Assembly (NCBI GenBank): GCA_025454795.1
Contig: JALONT010000032.1
Span: forward strand, 1 to 64,000
Length of the DNA stretch: 64,000 bases
Reading direction: 5' to 3'
Origin: Bacteroidales bacterium
Lineage (GTDB): Bacteria > Bacteroidota > Bacteroidia > Bacteroidales > VadinHA17
Shown here: in pieces, positions 9,179 through 19,121 of the stretch
How the letters are laid out: each line of letters starts with the position of its first letter
Numbering within the stretch: position 1 is the first letter of the stretch
The notes under the pieces: model-generated
The model's input: the letters and a program-made list of their open reading frames with translations, nothing else
What the model was told of the DNA's origin: nothing
The model's database searches: none
Made by a program: the position numbers and the translations under genes

Positions 9179-11632
9179 TTATTTTTTCTTCAGTCTTAAT
9201 ATAAAATAACCGGCAAGAAGAAGTATCAGAATGACTGAGCTCGCAAGAGACACTTTGTTCCCGGTTATATAGGAAGCAGGCTCAAAAACAAATTTAATTT
9301 CATGACTTCCGGCGGGGGCGATCATTGCTCTGAGTACATAATTCGCTCTGAAATATCCTGTTTCTTTCCCGTCGACAAGGCATTTCCATCCTGCCGGATA
9401 ATATATTTCGGAAAAAATTGCAAGCTTTTCCGATGCAGCTGAATACTTGTAAACAAGTTCATTTGGCTGGTACGAAACCAGTTCAATTTTATCACCGGCA
9501 GCAACCGGATATGATAAACCCGGAACCTGGTCTTTAAAGATTATGTCTATCACTGCCTCTCTGGAAGGATCAATTCTGTTCAAAGTTGTTATTTCCATAT
9601 TTGCATTTTCGGCAAATACAGGTTTTTCAACGAACCAGGCATTCCCCATAGCTTTCTGATTAATAAGTGGAGGAGCATCGGGATTATAAATCACATACCT
9701 GGTATTGAGCATATTAATGGCAGGTGTATTATTGAATACAACCTGTAAATCTTCGATAGACTTTGCAGTTTCTGCACTGCCCGCAATCAGGCTGAGATCC
9801 CGGATTATTGAAGAATCAACAAGTTCCTGGTATCGCCTCAGTTTTGCCCCATGGTATCCTCCGATAGATTTATGAAAATAGGAGGTAGGTGTGTTATCAT
9901 TAAAGACTGAAGCAGTCAGATTGAGTACCCTGTTATATGACTTGTCTTTAAGGATACTGGCATCAGCAATAGTTGGCGAAAGCGACTTCTGGATTGTGGA
10001 AGGCTTTTCAAATCTGTCAGCGCCAAGGTATCGCCTGTCAACTGACCACAGGTCGACAAGAATAAGAAGACCTAAGATAAGGATTGCGTACTCCTTCCGT
10101 AATTTCTCATATACAAATCCGAAAATAACTGCCGATGCAGAAATAATGAAAATAAGAGAACGGAAACTGTCGTTCCTGAGCAGTTCTTTTCTGTCCGCTA
10201 TCAGGGCACTTTTAAGCCAGTCCGGATAATTATAGGTTAATTCAGACTGACTGATGAAAGAGCCCGCGATTCCGGGGATCAGGATTACCAGTAATAATAT
10301 TCCAACGGCAACAGCAGCGGCGATTCTAAGTCCCTTAAGCAACTCTTTTCTATTTGTGTCAGAACTAAAAACCTCTTTTAAAGCAAGAATGCCAAGCAAG
10401 GGAATACAGAATTGGGCTATCACTAATATCATTGTGACTGCCCGGAACTTATTATACCCTGGAAAAAAGTCGATGAACAGGTTAGTCAATGGCATGAAAT
10501 TATTTCCCCATGCCAGCATTATTGACAAAAGAGTAGCAATTAGTAACCACCATTTATCACGACTCTTTACCACAATCATGCCCAGTATGAATAGGAAGAG
10601 CACTATTGCACCAACGTAATGCGGACCATCGGTCCCTGGTTGGGCTCCCCAGTATTTCATGAATTGATTAGCATATGAACCTGCATTGTTTTGCCGTAAA
10701 ACCCTGACTGTTTCTGAATCACGGTCGAATGGTTTGCTGGAACCTCCCTTGAAATCAGGGATTAACAGGTTAAGTGTCTCGCCGATACCGTAGCTCCAAT
10801 GGGTAATATAGCTTCTGTCAAGTCCTGCTGATGAATTCTTATTATCTGTTACCAGGTCCGATTTTCCCCTTATTGAATATTTTCCATATTCCCAGGTGGA
10901 ATAAAGAAAACCGAAATTTATACCAACTGCCAGCACGAAAGGAACAATCAGGATAGCGGAGTTTTTAAGAAATTTCGGGATAGTTTTTTCTTTAATAGAA
11001 TATATAAATTCTATAATGACAAATACCAGAAGGCAGATCAAAGCATAATAAGTAATCTGCGGGTGATTCGAAAGCAGCTCCAGGGTCAGGAAAAGTGTCG
11101 CAAACAGAGCTCCTTTCAGTGCATTCTTCCTGTATGCAAAATAAATACCCGCGATCACAGGTGCCATGTATGCAAGAGCTATTGCCTGGGTATTGTGCCC
11201 TGCAGCGAGTATCTGAAACAGAAATGACGACAATCCGTATGCAACTGATCCGACTATGGAAAGCCAGGGGTTTACACCAAACATCAGGAGGAGAACATAG
11301 AATCCTGCCATCGACAGGAATAATACTGAAACCGGCATTTTAAATACCCTGAGTATATGATCCAGATGTTTAAACAGGTTTCCCGGATATTTGGTCGATA
11401 TAAGGTAGGCTGGCATTCCGCTGAACATTGAATTTGTCCAGAGAGGTTCTTTTCCCGTTTTCTCACGGTAATCCATTATCTCCTTGGAACTGATTCTTGA
11501 AACCATCGAATCATTGGCTTTCAATGTCCTGCCTTCCAGCACCGGGTAAAAATAAACAAAGGCAATTACCGTAAACAGCATAATTGCAATCAGATGAGGA
11601 AAGAATTTTCTAATATGGTTCTTAAGTTCCAT
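9179..11632 (-). CDS. YfhO family multi-spanning membrane protein
   Basis: The product is 817 residues with about twelve hydrophobic segments and a C-terminal soluble region ending in a last membrane helix and KKK. The N-terminal pattern, a membrane helix followed by ND and then LWTNSMFSGMPAYLIST, is characteristic of the YfhO family. Bacillus subtilis YfhO is needed for glycosylation of lipoteichoic acid and has a GT-C-like topology. In a Gram-negative glycan cluster the analogous role would be lipid-linked sugar transfer on the outer face of the inner membrane. That substrate assignment is inference. Confidence 0.9.
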   Translation of the reverse strand: MELKNHIRKFFPHLIAIMLFTVIAFVYFYPVLEGRTLKANDSMVSRISSKEIMDYREKTGKEPLWTNSMFSGMPAYLISTKYPGNLFKHLDHILRVFKMPVSVLFLSMAGFYVLLLMFGVNPWLSIVGSVAYGLSSFLFQILAAGHNTQAIALAYMAPVIAGIYFAYRKNALKGALFATLFLTLELLSNHPQITYYALICLLVFVIIEFIYSIKEKTIPKFLKNSAILIVPFVLAVGINFGFLYSTWEYGKYSIRGKSDLVTDNKNSSAGLDRSYITHWSYGIGETLNLLIPDFKGGSSKPFDRDSETVRVLRQNNAGSYANQFMKYWGAQPGTDGPHYVGAIVLFLFILGMIVVKSRDKWWLLIATLLSIMLAWGNNFMPLTNLFIDFFPGYNKFRAVTMILVIAQFCIPLLGILALKEVFSSDTNRKELLKGLRIAAAVAVGILLLVILIPGIAGSFISQSELTYNYPDWLKSALIADRKELLRNDSFRSLIFIISASAVIFGFVYEKLRKEYAILILGLLILVDLWSVDRRYLGADRFEKPSTIQKSLSPTIADASILKDKSYNRVLNLTASVFNDNTPTSYFHKSIGGYHGAKLRRYQELVDSSIIRDLSLIAGSAETAKSIEDLQVVFNNTPAINMLNTRYVIYNPDAPPLINQKAMGNAWFVEKPVFAENANMEITTLNRIDPSREAVIDIIFKDQVPGLSYPVAAGDKIELVSYQPNELVYKYSAASEKLAIFSEIYYPAGWKCLVDGKETGYFRANYVLRAMIAPAGSHEIKFVFEPASYITGNKVSLASSVILILLLAGYFILRLKKK

Positions 11633-11720
11633 GGCAAAGAATTATAGAATTATTCGTAAGAAAGCAAAAATACCCAAATGTCAGAAAGTATAATCCGGAA
11701 TTATTTTTTTGTAGCTAATC

Positions 11721-11800
11721 AGTCCGAAGTCCGAAGTCCGGAGTCCGGAGTCCGAAGATTTTTACTTCCGACTTCCGTCTTCCGACTTCCGACTTCTGAC
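11721..11800. repeat. Paired heptamer arrays forming an imperfect hairpin
   Basis: Five units of AGTCCGA/AGTCCGG (11721-11757) are followed, after a short T-rich spacer, by five units of CTTCCGA (11765-11800). The two arrays are about 6/7 complementary, so the RNA or single-stranded DNA would fold into a long stem with a mismatch every seven bases. The arrays lie between the flippase and yfhO, both on the minus strand. Confidence 0.85.
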
Positions 11801-11843
11801 CCAAACACATTCAGCGCTGATTAATAACATTTTTCTTAATTTT

Positions 11844-13361
11844 TTATAAAACATCTTCAATATTTTTCAACGATGCCAGATTTTCACGGAACCTCTTGAC
11901 ATTGGACCATTTGATAAAAAATCCTCTTATAGATTGAATTTCAACTGGTTCATAAAATTTAAAAAGATAAAGGATAAACGGGAAACTGACCAGGCATAAG
12001 GTTTTAATTAATAATCTTGGTAAAAGAACCATATCACTCAGCAGTAATCCGGAAAATGATAATATAATTCCCAAAACCAGGATCATTAAGATCCTCTTGT
12101 TCTCATAGGGGACAAAATAAGCTTTCTGAGCCGTATAATGCATTGCCATCCAGTAGAAAAGCTGAGAGAGAAGTGTTGCAAAGGCTGCTCCCATGGCATT
12201 CCATAAAGGAATAAACCATAGATTAAGTAAAAGATTCAGTACAGCAGACAGTGCTACAATAAGACTTATCTTACTGGTCTTTTTTGTGACTATCAGTCCG
12301 TAGATTGAAACTTCCTTCATATTGATGAAAAACGTTGAAAGGGATAATACAGGAACCAGAAGGAAAGCACTCCATAATTCACTGTTTCTTGAAATCAACA
12401 TTATCACTTCCTGAGAGAAGAGTGAAACACCGATGATTGCAAACATCACAACAAATGACGTATATGACATTGCCTTTGAATAAAACCTTTTATTATCTGT
12501 GTAGTCCACCCTGCGGATCATTTGAGGGAATATTGCCAGTTTGATAGTATCAACAAAAACCAGTTTAAGGGAACTGGAAATCTTGAAAGCCAGCGTATAG
12601 ATTGAAACGTACTTAAGTAATGAAAGTGAATTCAGTGAATATCTGTCTATTACGTTTAATAAGACTGCTGAGAAACTTACAATTATAAGAGGTAATCCGT
12701 AAATGATCATTGATTTCCATGTCTCCAGGTCAAACTGTACTTTACAATTTTTAATTGTGTAAGGAGCAAGGAGGATGATGAAAAGAAGATTACCAATTAC
12801 CTGAGCCAGGTAAATACCTTCAATCCCCATCTGTCTTACTACTATAAAATATATAGTCAGAAGTAGTACAACTATCAGTTTTATTAAACTTGATATAGTG
12901 AATAAAGCTGATTTTGCCTGTAACCTGAACAGTGTCGCAATAATATTATTGATTGACTGGAGTGCTGAGGAGATTATGATCAGACTTAGTGTAAGACTCC
13001 AGTCTGTCTGCCCGAAGATTAGTGTTGAAAGCTGACCCGAGAACGGGATAAGGAGAAGACAAAAAATCAAGCTTAAGATAACCTGGGAAACAAGTGACAT
13101 GAAGAATATTCCCTTCTGGTTACTTGTATGGTCCTTTGACCAGTACCATCTGGTTAAAGATTGAGGTAAAGAACTGCCTATTATAGAGATCAGGACAAGC
13201 CCTGAGATATCAATAATACCTATTATTCCAAAGTCATTAACTGAAAAAAACCGCGGATCAGTATATAACGGGATTAATACAAAACCAACAATTTTGACTG
13301 CAATATTTCCAAATCCAAAAATCAAAGTATCCTTAATGGATGCTTTTATTGATTTTAACAT
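11844..13361 (-). CDS. Polysaccharide flippase (Wzx/MATE-like)
   Basis: The product is 505 residues with about 14 predicted membrane helices spread over the whole length. The N-terminus begins KDTLIFGFGNIAVKIVGFVLIPLYT, as in oligosaccharide flippases of the MOP superfamily, and the motif SLPQSLTRWYW in helix 2 is also typical. It would move a lipid-linked oligosaccharide across the inner membrane. It is divergent from the methyltransferase genes at 13.5 kb. A TACTTTTG box lies about 28 bp upstream of the start. Confidence 0.92.
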   Translation of the reverse strand: MLKSIKASIKDTLIFGFGNIAVKIVGFVLIPLYTDPRFFSVNDFGIIGIIDISGLVLISIIGSSLPQSLTRWYWSKDHTSNQKGIFFMSLVSQVILSLIFCLLLIPFSGQLSTLIFGQTDWSLTLSLIIISSALQSINNIIATLFRLQAKSALFTISSLIKLIVVLLLTIYFIVVRQMGIEGIYLAQVIGNLLFIILLAPYTIKNCKVQFDLETWKSMIIYGLPLIIVSFSAVLLNVIDRYSLNSLSLLKYVSIYTLAFKISSSLKLVFVDTIKLAIFPQMIRRVDYTDNKRFYSKAMSYTSFVVMFAIIGVSLFSQEVIMLISRNSELWSAFLLVPVLSLSTFFINMKEVSIYGLIVTKKTSKISLIVALSAVLNLLLNLWFIPLWNAMGAAFATLLSQLFYWMAMHYTAQKAYFVPYENKRILMILVLGIILSFSGLLLSDMVLLPRLLIKTLCLVSFPFILYLFKFYEPVEIQSIRGFFIKWSNVKRFRENLASLKNIEDVL

Positions 13362-13388
13362 GATTTAAATATAAAACATACCGGACTT

Positions 13389-13396
13389 CAAAAGTA
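13389..13396 (-). promoter_or_regulatory. Candidate -7 box of flippase promoter
   Basis: Minus-strand TACTTTTG matches the Bacteroidota -7 consensus TAnnTTTG and lies 28 bp from the flippase ATG. No clear -33 element is visible. Confidence 0.45.
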
Positions 13397-13502
13397 AGTG
13401 AAACAAATGAAAAAAGTCTCCGGCATGGGGAAAAGGAATCAATAAATCTGATAAATTACGTAAACCGATTGAACTTTATAAGAGTGAATAATCCAAATAT
13501 GT

Positions 13503-13510
13503 TATTTTTG
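13503..13510 (+). promoter_or_regulatory. Candidate -7 box for the methyltransferase pair
   Basis: TATTTTTG matches TAnnTTTG and lies 45 bp before the ATG at 13555. It is the only consensus match in the divergent gap on this strand. Confidence 0.4.
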
Positions 13511-13554
13511 CAGCAGGATAGGAGCTTTTAATCAGAGTAATCCGGACATTCATT

Positions 13555-14265
13555 ATGTTTATCAAATTCGGTAATTTCAGAAATGCTGAATACAAAGGAA
13601 TTCAGGAACTTGCAGCATACAATCTCCATTCAGATGTTTTCAGGAAACTTGAACCATTTTTAAAAAAGGGATTTCAGGTACTTGATTTTGGTTGCGGACA
13701 GGGAGCTTTTTCTCAGCGCCTTACTGATGCTGGCATGATTGTAGACGTTTGTGATCTGAATATTGAGCAGGTCAGGGCCGACGTTAATCGGAAATATAAG
13801 CTTGACCTGAACACACAGGATATTCCCTCATCAATTCCTCAAAAATATGATGTGATAGTTGCAATGGAAATCATAGAGCATCTTCAAAACCCATGGAAAT
13901 ATTTATCCGATTGCATTTCGTTGCTCAAAGAAGGAGGGATAATTGTACTTACTACACCAAATATTTCAAATTTTATATCAAGGTTAAGGTTTTTTATGAG
14001 AGGATCGCTTCTTGCATTTGAAAAAGCAGACCTGGCTCATGGACATATTACTCCATTGTCGTTTATTCAGCTGGAGAATATGTTTGACTTTTATAAGCTT
14101 GAAATACTGATAAAAAGTTACGTAGGTCCGGTGCCTTTATTCCATTTCTATGGGTTATCCCGTTTCACCATATTAAGAAATACCATCCTTCCCTTATTGG
14201 TTCCATTAATGTCGGGTCCTAAAAGAGGGAGAGCCCTTGTATATATTCTAAAAAAGAAGCGGTAA
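13555..14265 (+). CDS. Class I SAM-dependent methyltransferase
   Basis: The product is 236 residues. Motif I is VLDFGCGQGAFSQRL near residue 43, followed by an acidic residue closing strand 2 (VDVCDLN), then VIVAMEIIEHLQNPWKYL, the usual post-motif II of UbiG/Coq3-like enzymes. The C-terminal third is hydrophobic and basic (PLLVPLMSGPKRGRALVYILKKKR), perhaps membrane-peripheral. It is followed by a second methyltransferase after one base, so the two are co-translated. The target is probably a glycan or its lipid carrier, judged by context only. Confidence 0.88.
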   Translation: MFIKFGNFRNAEYKGIQELAAYNLHSDVFRKLEPFLKKGFQVLDFGCGQGAFSQRLTDAGMIVDVCDLNIEQVRADVNRKYKLDLNTQDIPSSIPQKYDVIVAMEIIEHLQNPWKYLSDCISLLKEGGIIVLTTPNISNFISRLRFFMRGSLLAFEKADLAHGHITPLSFIQLENMFDFYKLEILIKSYVGPVPLFHFYGLSRFTILRNTILPLLVPLMSGPKRGRALVYILKKKR

Positions 14266-14266
14266 G

Positions 14267-15052
14267 ATGGATTTCAGGAAATTTTATGACGAACAAAGAG
14301 AATATACCGCCTTCAGAAACGATCCTGAAAAGCGCGAAGAGTATATTATTAAAGTTAACTGGAAAGCTGAACAGATACTAAAGGTCATTCGTGGTGACCT
14401 TGAATTTAATAATATACTCGAGATAGGGTGTGCAATGGGGATTCTACTGAATATTATAAGCGACAAACTTTCAATCAGGAAGAGGATTGGACTGGATATT
14501 TCTGAAGAAAATATAAAAGTTGCAAAAGAGCTTTACCCTGAAAGTACTTTTTACCAGGGGACCCTTGAAAAATTTGCTGAGAAAATTCCAAATATCTTTC
14601 CATTTAAAAAATTTGATGTCGTTCTGCTTTCAGACATTGTTGAGCATATACCTTGCGATAAAGAATTTATGGAGATGGTGAGAAATATCACTTCATATGT
14701 ATTAATCAACCTGCCTCTTGAAAAATGTTACAAGAACAAGCATCGGCAATATGGCGAGAATGATCATTCAGGCCACCTGCGCTGTTATGACAGTAAGATG
14801 GCTGAGAATCTGGTAAGCAGTGCAGGTTTTGAAATCGTCAGGAGCTCCATTTCTAATGCATTAACCGATAAAATATATTTTGACATTTATCAGAAAGACA
14901 GAAGAAAACGGGTAAACAAAAAGCCTTTGCACCTGAGATTATTCTGGACGATATTTTATTTTACGGAAGATAAAATAAAACTGTTCAACAAAGGAATCTA
15001 TGAAAAAATATATGGGGCCAACTATTTTGCACTTTTAAAAAGCAAAATTTAA
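14267..15052 (+). CDS. Class I SAM-dependent methyltransferase
   Basis: The product is 261 residues. The SAM-binding motif ILEIGCAMGILLNII is near residue 47, followed by RIGLDIS and VVLLSDIVEHIPCD. It starts two bases after the stop of the preceding methyltransferase. It converges on a glycosyltransferase gene across a 38-bp gap with no obvious terminator. The two adjacent methyltransferases differ in sequence and are not recent duplicates. Confidence 0.87.
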   Translation: MDFRKFYDEQREYTAFRNDPEKREEYIIKVNWKAEQILKVIRGDLEFNNILEIGCAMGILLNIISDKLSIRKRIGLDISEENIKVAKELYPESTFYQGTLEKFAEKIPNIFPFKKFDVVLLSDIVEHIPCDKEFMEMVRNITSYVLINLPLEKCYKNKHRQYGENDHSGHLRCYDSKMAENLVSSAGFEIVRSSISNALTDKIYFDIYQKDRRKRVNKKPLHLRLFWTIFYFTEDKIKLFNKGIYEKIYGANYFALLKSKI

Positions 15053-15090
15053 AACCCGGTTCTAATGTGCAAATTAATAAATCAGGATAA

Positions 15091-16230
15091 TTACCTGCGT
15101 GCCCTGACAGACTCAAATACATCATTGTAAATCTTTGAGATAGAGTTCCTAAAAGCATTGTATCCATAGGTGTCAGAAGTGTATTTTCTTATTGCGATCC
15201 TGTCATAAGTTTCCAGTTTCACTGACATTTGTTCAATGGCATCCACAAGTTCATCTACATTTTCCGGAGAAACCAGTAATCCGGAGGAAGGAGTTACGAT
15301 CTCCTGAGGACCTCCGCATTTTGTTGCAATAACAGGAAGTCCGACAGACATGGCTTCGATCACAACCATTCCAAAAGTCTCGTCCCGGCTTGCGAGAACA
15401 AAAATGTCGAGGTTTGAAAAATAATCAGGGACCTTTTCCGGTTGGATTTCACCATAAAATTTGCATTTCTCATCAACCTGATACTCTTTGGCCATTCGTT
15501 TATAGCTGTCGAGCAAAGATCCTGTACCGCCAATATGAATTATAAAGTTTATAATGGAAAGCTTTGACGCTGCCTTTATCAGGAGATCAAGACCTTTTCT
15601 GTAGTTACTCAATCCTCCAAGGAGACCTAAATTTATGTTTTCATCTCTTTTTCTTTCAGCCAGGGGAAACCTTTCAATATCCACAACATTTGGGACGACA
15701 CTTATGGAATTCGTACTGAAATTTTGAATATCTGTCTTTAATGCATTACTGACGGCAATTATCAGGGAGCAATTATTAAGAGCATACTTTACACAAATTT
15801 TATGTATAGGGCTACGGAAATATTTTCTTATCCAGGTGTGTTCGGTAATTACATTTGGTATCCGTTTAATCTTATAAATTATGGTTCCCAGGAATCCTGC
15901 GGGATATGACAGATGTGAATGAATAATGTCGATCTTTTTCTTGTTCAGGATATGATCTGAAATAAATTTGTATGTTACAAACAGATATTTTACCTGATTT
16001 ATCACCGGAAATGATCTGGGAACTGTAACTGAATATTCAGTTAGGTTCCCGGTTATATTCTTAGAAAAAGAGAAATTGGTGAATGGAGCTAAACGGTTAT
16101 TGTCGACAGTGAAATAAACAACTGTTACATCATGTATTTCACTTAATGCTTTTGCCTGATCTTTAATAAAGGTCCCCCTCCACTTGTTCTTTTCGTCAGG
16201 GTAGGAGTGTGTAAGTATCAGAATATCCAT
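15091..16230 (-). CDS. Glycosyltransferase family 4 (GT-B)
   Basis: The product is 379 residues. The N-terminal glyco_trans_4-like domain begins MDILILTHSYPDEKNKWRGTF, and the nucleotide-sugar-binding half contains FVLASRDETFGMVVIEAMSVGLPVIATKCGG, the canonical E-x7-E motif. It overlaps the PIG-L deacetylase gene by 13 bp, so the three genes 18046-15091 form one translationally coupled block. The donor and acceptor sugars cannot be told from sequence. Confidence 0.92.
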   Translation of the reverse strand: MDILILTHSYPDEKNKWRGTFIKDQAKALSEIHDVTVVYFTVDNNRLAPFTNFSFSKNITGNLTEYSVTVPRSFPVINQVKYLFVTYKFISDHILNKKKIDIIHSHLSYPAGFLGTIIYKIKRIPNVITEHTWIRKYFRSPIHKICVKYALNNCSLIIAVSNALKTDIQNFSTNSISVVPNVVDIERFPLAERKRDENINLGLLGGLSNYRKGLDLLIKAASKLSIINFIIHIGGTGSLLDSYKRMAKEYQVDEKCKFYGEIQPEKVPDYFSNLDIFVLASRDETFGMVVIEAMSVGLPVIATKCGGPQEIVTPSSGLLVSPENVDELVDAIEQMSVKLETYDRIAIRKYTSDTYGYNAFRNSISKIYNDVFESVRARR

Positions 16231-16853
16231 CTTAAGACTTCAAATGCTTCTGCGTATTTTACACCGATCTGCGTTCCCCGCGTAAGTGCCAGACTCCTTA
16301 TAAACTGCTCTGATGCATAATCTTTTGAACTTTGTGATTTATAACATTCGAGAGCTTTTATTTTTTTCTCTATATGCTTTTCAGAAAGCTTAATAAATGA
16401 CTGCGTCGAAAAATTGAGATTGTTCCATGGCATCTCATAAGCAAGAATTGAGGTCTTTTTAAAAGCTCTCAGTCCTTCCATCGAAATTGTACTGTGGTCC
16501 TGATGCAGATCATGCAGACTTGGCATTAAGACAAGGTCAGGTTTTATTTCCTGGTTAAGCGTAACCAGATCTTCCAGGATGCTTTGCCGGTGAGTCGCAA
16601 AATGCCTGACCTGATACCTGTAAAGTAAAAGATGCTCAGGTTTTATTTCCAGGACCTTAGTTGCTGCCTTTACTTCTGTCTCAAGAATATTTTTTGGATT
16701 AGGGGGTGGCACAGACTCCTCTGCAAGTGAAAAGGCCGCATAATATATTTCGGTCCCCGATTCGGCGAATTTGGCAATGCTCCCTCCGCATCCAAACTCA
16801 CCGTCATCGGTGTGCGGAGCAAGGATAAGAATTTTCGCAAATTGTAAGTTCAT
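16218..16853 (-). CDS. PIG-L (LmbE-like) family deacetylase
   Basis: The product is 211 residues. The zinc-binding motif APHTDDGEFGCGG (His14, Asp16, Asp17) and a downstream HDLHQDHS (near residue 112) are the PIG-L/LmbE hallmark. Members remove acetyl groups from N-acetyl sugars in GlcNAc-PI, mycothiol, bacillithiol and glycan pathways. Placed between two GT4 genes with overlaps of 4 bp and 13 bp, it most likely deacetylates an N-acetylhexosamine in the surface glycan. A bacillithiol-type BshB role is an alternative, but no bshA or bshC is nearby. Confidence 0.9.
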   Translation of the reverse strand: MNLQFAKILILAPHTDDGEFGCGGSIAKFAESGTEIYYAAFSLAEESVPPPNPKNILETEVKAATKVLEIKPEHLLLYRYQVRHFATHRQSILEDLVTLNQEIKPDLVLMPSLHDLHQDHSTISMEGLRAFKKTSILAYEMPWNNLNFSTQSFIKLSEKHIEKKIKALECYKSQSSKDYASEQFIRSLALTRGTQIGVKYAEAFEVLRWIF

Positions 16854-18046
16854 AGGTTGAATTGTTGGTAATATTCAATAAATGGTCCGGATGTCTTTTC
16901 CCATGAATAACCTGAAGCTATCTTCCTCGCATTTGCAGCAAACTCTGCCATAAGGGAAGGAGTGGAGTGTAAAAGTTTAATCTTTTCAGCAAGATCATGA
17001 GGATCATTGTCATGGATGCTGAGCCCGATACTTTTTCCTTCAACAAATTGCTTCATCAACTTTGCCTCACCGACAATCACAGGCTTATTCATAAGAATAT
17101 ACTGATATATTTTTGTGGCAATTGTACTGTTTACTTCCACTGAGATAGCCGGTGGGATATGGATGCAGATATCGCTTGCAGCAATATAATGAGGGATCCT
17201 GGTTAAAGGAATCCACCCAAGGTATTCTGTCAGATCAGTAACTCCCAGTTTTTCAATATAGTTTAGCGGGTCATAATATTTAGCTGTGAACTCACCTGCA
17301 TAGACGAATTTCAGGTTTGGGATGGAATCTCTCAGGAGCGGCAGTGATTCTATAATAGTATTAATGCCCCTCAGAATATCAATATGCCCTGCATAAAAGA
17401 TCACAAAATTATTACGGTATTCTTCTATGATCTTTTCATCTTTATTAAGTGGATCGAAAACTGAAGTTGTAGGCGTATTAGGCAGCACAACCATTTTCTT
17501 TGGATTTAATCCCACTTTTGAAATATAAATCTCTTTAAGTGGTTCCTCCACTGTTACGACCAGGTCTGCCTGAGACAGATTCTTCCTTTCATATACGGCC
17601 CAGTTACTGAGGAATTTGACTATTTTGCCGATGAATGTATTATAATGTGCTGTATTTCCAATCCAGTTGCTATAGTATTCATGCTGGTCGCAAACTACCC
17701 TGATGTTATGAGATTTTCTTAAACGGATACCTATATCGGACAGGGGAAGGTCGTGAATATGTATTACATCGATCTGCTTGCTTTTGAGTATTTTTTTTAT
17801 GGCTCTGGTCCAGAAAACCTTGTAAAAAGGCAGGATAAGATATGTTGCCATTATCTTATTCCTTAACGACCTGTTGATCTTCAGCCGTTTAACACTTATT
17901 CCTTTATGTTCTTCCTGCTCCTTTGACTGGCCATAATTCAGACACAGCAGCGTTACACTGTTCCCGGCTCCAATAAGTGAAATTGCCTCTTTTTCTACAC
18001 GGTCATCCGGCGGAAACACTTCATCAAGGATCATTAAAACATTCAT
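16850..18046 (-). CDS. Glycosyltransferase family 4 (GT-B)
   Basis: The product is 398 residues. The Rossmann start MNVLMILDEVFPPDDRVEKEA is typical of GT4. The C-terminal half has FVIFYAGHIDILRGI and an active-site region around DICIHIPPAISVEVNSTIATKIYQYILMNKPVIV, with the terminal motif less canonical than in its neighbour. It overlaps the deacetylase gene by 4 bp. It is probably part of the same surface-glycan operon. Confidence 0.88.
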   Translation of the reverse strand: MNVLMILDEVFPPDDRVEKEAISLIGAGNSVTLLCLNYGQSKEQEEHKGISVKRLKINRSLRNKIMATYLILPFYKVFWTRAIKKILKSKQIDVIHIHDLPLSDIGIRLRKSHNIRVVCDQHEYYSNWIGNTAHYNTFIGKIVKFLSNWAVYERKNLSQADLVVTVEEPLKEIYISKVGLNPKKMVVLPNTPTTSVFDPLNKDEKIIEEYRNNFVIFYAGHIDILRGINTIIESLPLLRDSIPNLKFVYAGEFTAKYYDPLNYIEKLGVTDLTEYLGWIPLTRIPHYIAASDICIHIPPAISVEVNSTIATKIYQYILMNKPVIVGEAKLMKQFVEGKSIGLSIHDNDPHDLAEKIKLLHSTPSLMAEFAANARKIASGYSWEKTSGPFIEYYQQFNL

Positions 18047-18090
18047 AAACGCTCCTGATTATTTTATTTCAAAGATAACTCTAAACGGTA

Positions 18091-19092
18091 TTATTTACAC
18101 ATGGACCATTTCATGATGGCTGCTCCATAAGTCCAGCCGCTTCCGACTGCAGCAAATAAAATATTGGCTCCGCATTTTATCTTACCCGCCCTGTGAACTT
18201 CATCCAGTATCAGCGGAATGGTTGCACCTGATGTGTTTGCGTACTTATCCATATTTGTCATTACTTTTTCAAAGGGCAAATTAATAATCCTTGCCGTCTC
18301 TTTCAGAATGCCTATACTTGGCTGATGAGGGATCATTAAATCAATATCGTCTATTGTTAATCCTGTGTCGTTTAAAACCTGAAAAATGGCTTTGGGAAGC
18401 ACCTCAGTGCCGGTATCATATACTGCTTTACCATTCATCTGAAAATATTGAAGTCTTTTTTCAAGTACTTCCGGAGTACAGGGCATCTCTGAACCGCCTG
18501 CCGGAACAGTATAATTGAATTTCCCCCTGCCATCTGTATAAAGCCGGAATGCAATAAAACCCTCGTTCACATTTGCCGATGAAAGCACTGCTGCTCCGGC
18601 TCCATCGCCAAAAAATACACAATCCCTTCTTGTCCAGTCGGTGATTCTTGAAAATGTATCAGCACCAATAACGAGAACATTATCATATACTCCGCTTGCT
18701 ATGAAAGACGAACCAACTGACATTCCATATAAAAAACCGGAACATACTGCTGAGATATCAAAGGCCACTGAATTATAAGCATGAAGCTTGTCCTGGGTAA
18801 TAGCTGCCGTTGAGGGTGCTAACCTGTCGGGTGTGGCTGTGGCTACTATTATTAAATCAATATCCTCTTTTGTAAGACCTGCATTGATAATAGCATTGTT
18901 CCCTGCATGATATGCCAGATCGCTTGTAGCCTGGTCCGGAGCTGCAATTCTTCTTTCTTTAATCCCTAATGTCTTCTGTATCCATTCATCGGATGTATCT
19001 ACAATTGTTTCAAGATATTTATTTGTATAGACCGTTTCAGGGGTATATGAGCCAGTACCAATTATTTTAACCTTCCTTACTAACTGTTTCAT
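18091..19092 (-). CDS. 3-oxoacyl-ACP synthase III (KASIII, FabH-like)
   Basis: The product is 333 residues, the usual length. The full catalytic triad is visible: Cys117 in DISAVCSGF, His256 in IPHQPSIG and Asn286 in YANTSGAT. KASIII enzymes condense acyl-CoA with malonyl-ACP or, in secondary-metabolism variants, make esters. It is placed 30 bp after an SDR gene and inside glycosyltransferase genes, not with fab genes. This suggests a dedicated acyl or ketoacyl group for a glycan decoration rather than bulk fatty acid initiation. A genuine second fabH cannot be excluded. Confidence 0.9.
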   Translation of the reverse strand: MKQLVRKVKIIGTGSYTPETVYTNKYLETIVDTSDEWIQKTLGIKERRIAAPDQATSDLAYHAGNNAIINAGLTKEDIDLIIVATATPDRLAPSTAAITQDKLHAYNSVAFDISAVCSGFLYGMSVGSSFIASGVYDNVLVIGADTFSRITDWTRRDCVFFGDGAGAAVLSSANVNEGFIAFRLYTDGRGKFNYTVPAGGSEMPCTPEVLEKRLQYFQMNGKAVYDTGTEVLPKAIFQVLNDTGLTIDDIDLMIPHQPSIGILKETARIINLPFEKVMTNMDKYANTSGATIPLILDEVHRAGKIKCGANILFAAVGSGWTYGAAIMKWSMCK

Positions 19093-19121
19093 CTGATATT
19101 ATAAATATAATTTATTATAAA

